This document shows positions 1 through 5,493 of a stretch of DNA of 5,493 nucleotides, in pieces. The DNA comes from an uncultured Clostridia bacterium (GTDB lineage Bacteria; Bacillota; Clostridia; TANB77; CAG-508). The DNA is taken from the NCBI GenBank assembly GCA_948745425.1, contig CAPZDM010000089.1, forward strand, positions 1-5,493, given 5' to 3'. The position numbers were made by a program, and so were the translations under genes. Under the pieces are notes generated by a model. The model was not told the origin of the DNA, ran no database searches, and was given only the letters and a program-made list of their open reading frames with translations. Each line of letters begins with the position of its first letter. The first letter of the stretch is position 1.

Positions 1-2
1 TA

Positions 3-410
3 TCAACCACCCTTCTTGGAATTCCTTATATTTGAATTATACAGGAAGCTCCTATTAACATCCTGCTCCGTCTTTTCTAATGTAACAGCCACACTATTAT
101 CTATCAGAAATGCCAATATAGGTATTTTCTGTTCCAACGCATAACGAAACTCCTTTTGCGTATAACTTATTCCAGCATATTCCCCTTCCTCAATCACGCT
201 TCCATATCTATGCCCAACAATCAAAACATAATAATCAGAACTATCTATGGTCTCTCTTATTATTTCCCACTGTTCCTCATCCGCAGCACTGAACATTTCC
301 ATTCCAATAGGAAACTGATACATGGAAAGAATTGTATCCTGAACCTTTTTTCTTTCTTCTTTTAAATCTTCGTATGTAGAACTTATAAAAATTTGATATT
401 TCTTTTCCAT
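3..410 (-). CDS. DUF4062-domain protein, probably frameshifted near its visible end
   Basis: The N-terminus (IFISSTYEDLKEER, residues 7-20), the central EEQWEII (45-51), SSDYYVLIVGHRYGS (57-71), SYTQKEF (82-88) and IPILAF (96-101) are the recognisable pattern of DUF4062. This domain occurs in bacterial and eukaryotic proteins, often with NTPase or repeat modules, and its strand-helix layout is TIR-like; Glu87 sits where a TIR catalytic glutamate would, which is inference. The molecular function is unknown to me. The start ATG at 410 has a good SD 7 nt upstream. The frame stops at 3-5 after 135 codons, but the tail after residue ~124 does not fit the family. From position 36 to the window edge another frame reads FKYKEFQEGWLI, which does fit. 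So a one-base loss near 36-40, real or a sequencing error, probably split the gene, whose remainder lies off the left edge. It is 405 bp from dtcC with its own likely promoter, so it may be a separate defence gene. Confidence 0.72.
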   Translation of the reverse strand: MEKKYQIFISSTYEDLKEERKKVQDTILSMYQFPIGMEMFSAADEEQWEIIRETIDSSDYYVLIVGHRYGSVIEEGEYAGISYTQKEFRYALEQKIPILAFLIDNSVAVTLEKTEQDVNRSFLYNSNIRNSKKGG

Positions 411-417
411 AAATTTA

Positions 418-425
418 TCTCCTCA
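418..425 (-). promoter_or_regulatory. Ribosome binding site of the DUF4062 gene
   Basis: TGAGGAGA is followed by 7 nt and then the ATG at 410. The strong match and normal spacing support this start, which also places the family's N-terminal strand (YQIFISSTYED) right at the beginning of the protein. Confidence 0.75.
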
Positions 426-508
426 CTAACATATCCTGTTGTAATTTATACTTTATTATTTTTGTGTTCCTATAAGACTCTTCTTAAATCATGTCCAATG
501 AAATTTAC

Positions 509-522
509 AAGATTATAATCTT
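509..522. repeat. 14-bp perfect palindrome over the -10 box
   Basis: AAGATTATAATCTT is fully self-complementary and contains the putative TATAAT. It could be an operator for a dimeric regulator, or only a by-product of a TATAAT hexamer in AT-rich DNA. No second copy was seen in the window. Confidence 0.35.
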
Positions 523-539
523 TGAACACAAATCATCAA
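512..539 (-). promoter_or_regulatory. Putative sigma-A promoter of the DUF4062 gene
   Basis: On the minus strand TTGATG (539-534) is followed by a 16-bp spacer and a perfect TATAAT (517-512). The predicted start near 505 would give a leader of about 95 nt before the ATG at 410. In such AT-rich DNA a TATAAT alone is weak evidence; the paired -35 box and the position in the only long gap raise it. A promoter here would make the DUF4062 gene transcriptionally independent of the dtc genes. Confidence 0.5.
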
Positions 540-783
540 TAATAAAATAGAGTATTGTTGTACATACATTATCATTCAAAATTAAATTTCTTGAAATATC
601 TTTATCCATAATATCCAACAAATAGCCATCCTATAGAGATGAAGAAATTATAATAAACAAATTTTAGAAATCTTAATTGATTCATCTGACATCCTATCTT
701 CTCAATATTCTCTTATAGAAATTTCTAAATCGAATAAGCACAACTCCCTTAATTTTTCTTTTGGGAACACCTAAAACATATTG

Positions 784-802
784 TTCATTAAAAATTAATG
801 AA
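784..802. repeat. Weak AT-rich hairpin just after dtcC
   Basis: TTCATTAA and TTAATGAA form an 8-bp perfect inverted repeat with a 3-nt loop, 13 nt downstream of the dtcC stop. Only one G-C pair is present, and on the minus strand the T-run precedes rather than follows the stem. It is therefore not a standard intrinsic terminator, though it may protect a 3' end. Confidence 0.35.
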
Positions 803-815
803 AAACTACCATACT

Positions 816-2045
816 CTAATCATCGTACTCCAAATACTGTTGTGCCAATATTTCAAATGCCTTTGCACTAGTATATGAAGCATATGGATGATATGTATCA
901 CCTTTATCAGAATCTGCAAAATCACTTACAGATTTTAGTGCAATAAATTTAGGTCTTGGATCTTTAGCCCACAATGCAGCATAATACACACCATATATTT
1001 CCATTTCTATTCCTAATACATCTCTATCTTGATTGTATAATACATCATTCACAATTTCTGAATCCGTGACCACCGATGCCCCCGAGACCACGGGGCCAAT
1101 CATCATTTTCAATTCAGAGTCTGGTTTTACACCACTTCTAAAAGAATCTTTGATATTACGCAATGATGATATGTCTTCCTTAATATTTCTGCAATAATCA
1201 ATAAGTCTGCCATCTGCCATACAATCGTTTAGCGAATTAAGATGTTTCGCCGAATCTCCTTCTCTTATATCTTTTCCCGCTCGATAATCCCATGAACGAG
1301 ATGCAACAATTATATCTCCAAACCCCATTTTTTCTGATTTTGTTCCACCAGTTATACCAGTCATCACCAAATATCTTGGAACAAAATTATCAATTATTCT
1401 TGTTGTTAATGCCGTTGCAGCTACCATTCCCATCTGACGAGCAGACGATAATACTACACGTACTTTTCTTTCATTTTTCATAAAATAACCATCATAATAA
1501 ATCTCCTGATCATATGGTACTTTAACCCGTTGCACATCACATAATATTTCTTTTATGATATCTATCTCTTCCTTTAGTGCACATATAACAGCAACATCAT
1601 AGTCATAAACTCTATGAACTATTTTATTAGATAAAATTTCTATAGAAGTTTTCAGATACATATATAACTCTTTTTTCCATTTATCATCAATGGGACTATA
1701 ATAAATAGCTTTATGTATATTTCCTTCACTTGCTTCAAATAATGCTTTACTCTCCTCATACTCTGAAACAGAAATTACATATGTAGGATATGAAATAGAT
1801 TTAGACTTTCTAGCCGTTTCTAATAATTGTAAGCCACCATCCTTTTTCTTTTCATCTCCAAAAAATTGCGGTAAATATATATCTAATATCATAATATCAA
1901 TGTTCTTTCTTGTTAGTATCCTTTTCGCAGTATTAATATCATTTGCTTTCTCTATACTAATTTCTTTTGAATTAAAAGTTTCTATTACTTTTGCACAATC
2001 TTGAATTTTTTTCTCTTTATCCTCTACTAATAAGATATTTATCAT
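816..2045 (-). CDS. dtcC: Detocs effector DtcC: receiver fused to PNP-family ATP nucleosidase
   Basis: Two-domain effector. Residues 1-~135 are a receiver: Glu8/Asp9, phospho-acceptor Asp55 in MILDIYLP and Ser92, with the usual lysine apparently replaced in AIYYSP. Residues ~148-405 are a purine nucleoside phosphorylase/MTA-SAH nucleosidase-like domain. Its marks are VAVICALKEE (Glu159/160), the glycine strand TGITGG (229-234) followed by GDIIVAS, the ribose-binding GIEMEIYG (Glu347, Met348, Glu349) and SVSDFAD with the likely general acid Asp375. In Detocs, phosphorylation of the receiver turns on this domain, which cleaves ATP to adenine and ribose-5'-triphosphate and stops phage growth by depleting ATP. 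Substrate is inferred from the family; the sequence alone does not prove ATP over other purine nucleosides. The gene begins 19 bp after dtcB with a strong SD. A short GC-rich patch covers residues 317-327. A plain MTA/SAH nucleosidase is unlikely given the fused receiver and neighbours. Confidence 0.86.
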   Translation of the reverse strand: MINILLVEDKEKKIQDCAKVIETFNSKEISIEKANDINTAKRILTRKNIDIMILDIYLPQFFGDEKKKDGGLQLLETARKSKSISYPTYVISVSEYEESKALFEASEGNIHKAIYYSPIDDKWKKELYMYLKTSIEILSNKIVHRVYDYDVAVICALKEEIDIIKEILCDVQRVKVPYDQEIYYDGYFMKNERKVRVVLSSARQMGMVAATALTTRIIDNFVPRYLVMTGITGGTKSEKMGFGDIIVASRSWDYRAGKDIREGDSAKHLNSLNDCMADGRLIDYCRNIKEDISSLRNIKDSFRSGVKPDSELKMMIGPVVSGASVVTDSEIVNDVLYNQDRDVLGIEMEIYGVYYAALWAKDPRPKFIALKSVSDFADSDKGDTYHPYASYTSAKAFEILAQQYLEYDD

Positions 2046-2051
2046 CTGTTT

Positions 2052-2058
2052 CTCCCTT
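2052..2058 (-). promoter_or_regulatory. Ribosome binding site of dtcC
   Basis: AAGGGAG lies 6 nt upstream of the ATG at 2045, inside the 19-bp gap after the dtcB stop. It is the strongest, best-placed SD of the three-gene operon, which fixes the dtcC start and suggests independent initiation rather than pure coupling. Confidence 0.75.
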
Positions 2059-2064
2059 CAGATT

Positions 2065-2508
2065 TCAAATCCGCATCTTATCCAAAGTTTTCTTTAAATC
2101 TATTCTCCAATCATCACTTTCATAGAATACTGTTCCTCTCCATATTTTACTAAAATCTTTTTCAAATTCCTTATTCAACGAATCTAATGATATTTTTCCT
2201 CCATCAAAAGTTTCAAATAAAGTAATGACTATTACAGGTATAAATACGTGTCTATTCAACATACGTTTCATAATTTCTTTTCCACCTACTGGTTTAGCTG
2301 CCCCTCCATCTTCTATAGGAGTAACCGTATAAGTAGGCAAGGTTATGTCAAGTATAATTAAATCCCACTTATTTTCATATACTTTATTTACACCAGCTTT
2401 AAAAGATTCTACATATTCTATTATACAATCAGGATAATATTCTTTCAAAAATAATGATACTTGTGCCAGCTTGTTTTTATTGTCTTCTACTATTAATATG
2501 TTCACCAT
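2065..2508 (-). CDS. dtcB: Detocs stand-alone receiver protein DtcB
   Basis: A single response-regulator receiver domain with no output domain. The N-terminal MVNILIVED gives the acidic pocket Glu8/Asp9, the phospho-acceptor is Asp54 in IILDITLP, and Thr96 in VIVIT is the switch Thr/Ser. The usual lysine of the last strand appears replaced in GTVFYES (about 125-131). A loop of roughly 16 extra residues containing IEDGG follows the phospho-acceptor. In the described Detocs system this protein is a phosphate buffer that drains leaked phosphoryl groups from DtcA and prevents toxic activation of the effector; that role is applied here from gene order and domain content. The gene starts inside the end of dtcA (32-bp overlap), so the two are probably translationally coupled. 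The ATG at 2508 is only 3 nt from its SD, so the next codon, GTG at 2505, is a possible start. Confidence 0.82.
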   Translation of the reverse strand: MVNILIVEDNKNKLAQVSLFLKEYYPDCIIEYVESFKAGVNKVYENKWDLIILDITLPTYTVTPIEDGGAAKPVGGKEIMKRMLNRHVFIPVIVITLFETFDGGKISLDSLNKEFEKDFSKIWRGTVFYESDDWRIDLKKTLDKMRI

Positions 2509-5458
2509 TAGCCTCTTCTAAATATATTTTTATGAAAAATTTGTTTTCTTCTAAGATATAATCAAAATCTATATTGGCAGTAGCTCCTATATCATATGAA
2601 ATTATTTTACAAATCTTGGGTATTCCTGTTCCTCCCTCTCCCGTAATTCGATTAATGTACTCTCCTGTATGAATTAATTCTTTTGCCTTTTTAACTTTTT
2701 CCTGTTCTAAGGTTATATCTTTTGTACAATCATAATCATTCTCCAAATAAATATATTTTTTCCCTGATTCATTTTTCAAGATATAACGTATTTCAATATT
2801 TCTGCCATCTTTAGAATATGCATTTTTATATACATTATTAAACAGATTGTAAAATATTCCATCATAATCTTTCAAAAAATAGCCAGGTATTTTGTCGCTT
2901 ACTGTTTTCTCAATGGCTTTTGCAATAAAATTTTTCTCTGGATGTATATTTTTTATTGTTTCTAGACCCAAATCAAAGGCAAATTGCAGGTCAAAATCAT
3001 TATGTTTGCTTTCTGCACTCCGCTGAAACCAATGACATATTTTATTCAATACATTAGGCATGTTCGTAGAAGCCTCATTAATTTTTTGTACTAACTCACG
3101 GGAAATTTTTTTATTCTTTATATCTACTATTTTTGTTTTCAAAATACTAAATGCAGTATTATATTCTTCTAAAATTTCTGTACTTATAACCTCTTTGACA
3201 TGCATTAAATTATCTTCTGTAATTTCCCACATCATAGAAATGATAATATCCATAAACTCTTCAAAACTTTCCAAATTATAAGCTATACCTACAATACAGT
3301 TGAATTTGACATTTTGAAGCCTATAATCAAATAATCCATCTGTATCTTTTTCTTCTGTTCTTATTTGTATGTATTTTTCTTTCAATTTAGAAATAATTGT
3401 TTCCGTTTCAACAAAAAAGTCCACAATTGCTGAAGTAATAATTGTTTGATCGCTAATGTCAGTATTTCTAATCCAATATGAATCAATAATATAATTTCCC
3501 GTTTCATTATCTTTTTTAGCATTTAGCATAGACTTATAAATTGGACTTCTTAATTCATCCGCCAGAGTTCCATGCCTAATATTTAGGCTTAAATAGCCGT
3601 CTAATCCGTATTCATTGCTAGAAACAAACGCATCCCTAATATGATAAACAAGAGAATGCAAAATTTGTTTGGTTATATCAGCAAAATAAAGTCCACTTTG
3701 TTTATCTGACCATTGCCTTACTCTTTTATCTAAATAAAATTTGTAACGGAAAAAATCACTTTTATAATTTATTACTAGATTTTCTTTTATTCCTTCTGTA
3801 TTAACTTGAATTTTATTTTCTTCTATTGTCTTATGTTCTTTTTTTATCATTAATTTTTTTGTAAGTTTTCGTATCTCTTTTTCATATTCCTCTGCATTAT
3901 CCGAATCCATTTGACAAAGTCCATTACATATTTCAACTCGTTCTTGATCCCTTTCTTGGGAACTAGAAAAACTTACAACTGACATGTCCATAATCTTAGG
4001 TGTACATACATTTTTCAAAAAAAATATAAGAGTTTCTTTATCATATTGCGAGAAATAATTCAACATCTGTTTTGGACTTTCTATGTTATTATAAAAGAAA
4101 AAATCTTCACAAATAATACCTAAATCATCTTTCTTTTCCTTATTATAATAACTAGAATAAACATAGTATAATATAGGCGAATAAATACTTTTCCGTATAT
4201 CCCTATCTGAATTATCTATATAATCAATTATTTTTTTTAAGGGAATAAGCAACGAAGCATATATATTGCTGACCACTAATATAGTAGAAATACGTGAAAT
4301 TATTTCAAAATTTTCGTCTAATTTGATAGTAGAGATAAAGTATTTTATTCCCTTTGCCGCAATACCAACATCTCTTCCTTCCATCTTACCTAGATGCTCT
4401 ACTCTCTCACATATATCATTTTCGTCATTGTAAACAAATATTAAATCCTTAATTTGCTCAATTTTACATAAACTATCTGCAATAACAAATTGTTTTTCAC
4501 AACATGATTTTCTAAATTTAATATACTGATTATTCATATTCAGCTTTTCATTAATAAATTCTATGCTTTCCTTTGCAGACAATCCTGCAATCACAGTTTC
4601 TATGTCAAGATATTGTAAATTAATTAACATTTCTATTTTATAATTTTTTACATCTTCGTATTTTTGACAACGATACATAATACTATTACTTATACTTTCT
4701 GACCAAGTTGAAAAACTTGTGCAGATAACAAGTTTATTTATTCTTTGCATATCATTGTTCTTATCTGAACTAAAAGCATATACAGATTGTAATTCATATA
4801 TTAAATCCCCTAAGTTTGTTTCTGAAAAATCTTTAAATTCGTCACCGACTAATATATTTATATCTACAAGTAAATTAATTGCCTCAATATTATTAGCAGA
4901 TGATTTTAATAATTCAACAGTAAGAAGTCTCGCATATTGCAAATTTCCTTTTATAAATTCTTCCTTAGCCTTCTCTAACCCATTTTTTAAAGTATATTTA
5001 CTTCTTCTATTTTCTTTAGTATCAAATAAAAATCTCACCGCTATTAAATGATCATCATCAATAAAAGATAACTCTTGAATATATGCCTTTATCCATAAAT
5101 ACATCTCTCCTTCATTAAATGTTCTCAGTATATAATCACATATACTGAGGAAAAATATATATTGATCTATCAAAGAGGTTCGTCTAATAATATTTAGCAA
5201 AACCATCATATTTTTATCAGTCATATCATACATAATTGATTGTACAGCATATTTAAAAAATTCCACTAAAAAATCCTCGACATCCTCTATTTGGTCTAAA
5301 CATTTAATTTCTTTATTTACTATATAAAAATAATCCTCACTTGTAATATTATCTCTATTTTTTAGTTCGTAAAAATCAAAAATTGCACCTATAACTGTTT
5401 GTGGCATATTTACTAATAATTCTTTCACATCCTTTTTTAATCTAGTGTACTGTATCAT
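2477..5458 (-). CDS. dtcA: Detocs sensor histidine kinase DtcA (TPR-like sensor plus HATPase)
   Basis: Predicted cytoplasmic sensor kinase of a Detocs anti-phage two-component system; it would autophosphorylate on sensing infection and pass phosphate to the two receiver proteins encoded next. The first ~560 residues are helical, with one recognisable TPR-like unit at about 160-205, and no membrane segment or signal peptide is evident. Around 605-640 lies a block containing GLDGYLSLNIRHGTL; His629 in it is my candidate phospho-acceptor. The C-terminal ~190 residues are a GHKL ATPase: N-box NLFNN (Asn871, Asn875) and glycine-rich G2 box GEGGTG (940-945). The usual DNG of the G1 box is degenerate (LENDYD). 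The start is ATG at 5458, because an in-frame TAA lies three codons upstream. Its nearest SD-like site is 18 nt away, so translation may be coupled to an upstream gene. The 3' end overlaps the receiver gene by 32 bp. The assignment rests on gene order plus domains; the sensor half resembles nothing I can name. Confidence 0.82.
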   Translation of the reverse strand: MIQYTRLKKDVKELLVNMPQTVIGAIFDFYELKNRDNITSEDYFYIVNKEIKCLDQIEDVEDFLVEFFKYAVQSIMYDMTDKNMMVLLNIIRRTSLIDQYIFFLSICDYILRTFNEGEMYLWIKAYIQELSFIDDDHLIAVRFLFDTKENRRSKYTLKNGLEKAKEEFIKGNLQYARLLTVELLKSSANNIEAINLLVDINILVGDEFKDFSETNLGDLIYELQSVYAFSSDKNNDMQRINKLVICTSFSTWSESISNSIMYRCQKYEDVKNYKIEMLINLQYLDIETVIAGLSAKESIEFINEKLNMNNQYIKFRKSCCEKQFVIADSLCKIEQIKDLIFVYNDENDICERVEHLGKMEGRDVGIAAKGIKYFISTIKLDENFEIISRISTILVVSNIYASLLIPLKKIIDYIDNSDRDIRKSIYSPILYYVYSSYYNKEKKDDLGIICEDFFFYNNIESPKQMLNYFSQYDKETLIFFLKNVCTPKIMDMSVVSFSSSQERDQERVEICNGLCQMDSDNAEEYEKEIRKLTKKLMIKKEHKTIEENKIQVNTEGIKENLVINYKSDFFRYKFYLDKRVRQWSDKQSGLYFADITKQILHSLVYHIRDAFVSSNEYGLDGYLSLNIRHGTLADELRSPIYKSMLNAKKDNETGNYIIDSYWIRNTDISDQTIITSAIVDFFVETETIISKLKEKYIQIRTEEKDTDGLFDYRLQNVKFNCIVGIAYNLESFEEFMDIIISMMWEITEDNLMHVKEVISTEILEEYNTAFSILKTKIVDIKNKKISRELVQKINEASTNMPNVLNKICHWFQRSAESKHNDFDLQFAFDLGLETIKNIHPEKNFIAKAIEKTVSDKIPGYFLKDYDGIFYNLFNNVYKNAYSKDGRNIEIRYILKNESGKKYIYLENDYDCTKDITLEQEKVKKAKELIHTGEYINRITGEGGTGIPKICKIISYDIGATANIDFDYILEENKFFIKIYLEEANGEHINSRRQ
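2512..2517 (-). promoter_or_regulatory. Ribosome binding site of dtcB, inside dtcA
   Basis: AAGAGG lies within the last codons of dtcA. Spacing is 3 nt to the ATG at 2508 and 6 nt to the GTG at 2505. The spacing favours the GTG, while similarity to the DtcC start (MINILLVED versus MVNILIVED) favours the ATG. Confidence 0.5.
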
Positions 5459-5493
5459 TGATATTTAGCGTATCTGTCACCTCTGTTATGAGG
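5455..5493 (-). CDS. Possible 3' end of an upstream gene, ATGA-coupled to dtcA
   Basis: From the right edge one frame runs open for twelve codons (PHNRGDRYAKYQ) and ends in a TGA that overlaps the dtcA start as ATGA. Such 4-bp overlaps are typical of translationally coupled operon genes, and coupling would explain why dtcA lacks a well-placed SD. Only 13 codons are visible and a second frame is also open here (ending at a TAG inside dtcA), so the call is tentative and the product cannot be named. Confidence 0.25.
   Translation of the reverse strand, partial: PHNRGDRYAKYQ
5477..5484 (-). promoter_or_regulatory. SD-like site far upstream of dtcA
   Basis: AGAGGTGA is a good anti-SD match but lies 18 nt before the dtcA ATG, too far for ordinary initiation. 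No alternative in-frame start fits it, because a TAA intervenes. Its GAGG could pair with the CCTC at the window edge (5490-5493, 6-nt loop), a weak 4-bp stem. It may be inactive, or belong to the overlapping frame that starts GTGACAGAT. Confidence 0.3.

Larger units (their letters stand above)
411..815. other. AT-rich gap between dtcC and the DUF4062 gene
   Basis: No convincing gene is visible in either strand. The stretch contains the post-dtcC hairpin, a 12-bp palindrome TAGAAATTTCTA (716-727), the putative promoter and palindrome (509-539), and the SD of the next gene. Two short minus-strand ORFs exist: 685-602 (27 aa, hydrophobic) and 609-505 (34 aa). Neither has enough support to be called a gene. 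No tRNA, CRISPR repeat or insertion-sequence ends were recognised, and no clear terminator for dtcC was found. Confidence 0.6.

Noticed and set aside
461..532. 9-bp inverted repeat TTTGTGTTC / GAACACAAA separated by 54 nt
   Set aside because: A match of this length is expected fairly often in a 400-bp AT-rich stretch, and the long loop makes a structure unconvincing.
505..609. 34-codon minus-strand ORF (starts MDKDISRNL, contains YFIIDDLC), slightly like the start of some transposases
   Set aside because: No usable SD, it overlaps the putative promoter of the next gene, and the resemblance is too short to distinguish from chance; no inverted terminal repeats were found nearby.
784..802. Hairpin after dtcC as an intrinsic terminator
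   Set aside because: The stem is almost all A-T and no T-run follows it on the transcribed strand.
816..2045. DtcC as an ordinary housekeeping MTA/SAH nucleosidase
   Set aside because: The fused N-terminal receiver, the adjacent lone receiver and the giant kinase are not the context of housekeeping nucleosidases.
3060..3281. Plus-strand ORFs inside the kinase and effector genes (for example 3060-3281, 4719-5051, 1292-1483, 156-365)
   Set aside because: They lie antisense to well-supported genes and read as low-complexity hydrophobic or Ser/Phe-rich translations typical of the opposite strand of coding DNA.
5401..5407. Alternative dtcA start at Met18 (ATG at 5407)
   Set aside because: No SD at proper spacing; the 5458 start has ATGA coupling and includes a plausible N-terminal helix.

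Overview
This is an AT-rich window (roughly 30% G+C by eye). All of its genes read on the minus strand, with purine-rich Shine-Dalgarno sites and heavy use of ATA, AGA and AAA codons. That suggests a low-GC Firmicute, probably clostridial or Lachnospiraceae-like; the organism assignment is inference from composition only.

Layout, in transcription order from right to left. A large sensor kinase (993 aa; 5458 to 2477) overlaps by 32 bp a stand-alone receiver protein (147 aa; 2508 to 2065). After 19 bp comes a receiver fused to a purine-nucleoside-phosphorylase (PNP)-like nucleosidase domain (409 aa; 2045 to 816). This gene order and domain set match the three-gene anti-phage system Detocs (dtcA, dtcB, dtcC). 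In the published model, the DtcA kinase senses infection and phosphorylates DtcC, whose PNP domain then cleaves ATP to adenine and ribose-5'-triphosphate. DtcB acts as a phosphate sink that keeps the system quiet in uninfected cells. All the phospho-acceptor and core nucleosidase residues I can recognise are present, so the system looks intact. It is an instance of a described system, not a new class.

About 405 bp of very AT-rich DNA without a convincing gene follows. It holds a weak hairpin just after dtcC, a plausible promoter (512-539) with a 14-bp palindrome over its -10 box, and two tiny ORFs of doubtful status. The promoter points at the last gene, a DUF4062-domain protein (410 to 3) of a kind often found in defence and NTPase-associated contexts. 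Its reading frame ends abruptly in a non-family tail, while another frame continues the family pattern to the window edge, so it is probably frameshifted and continues outside the window.

At the right edge, an ATGA stop/start overlap at the dtcA start hints that another gene lies upstream in the same operon.
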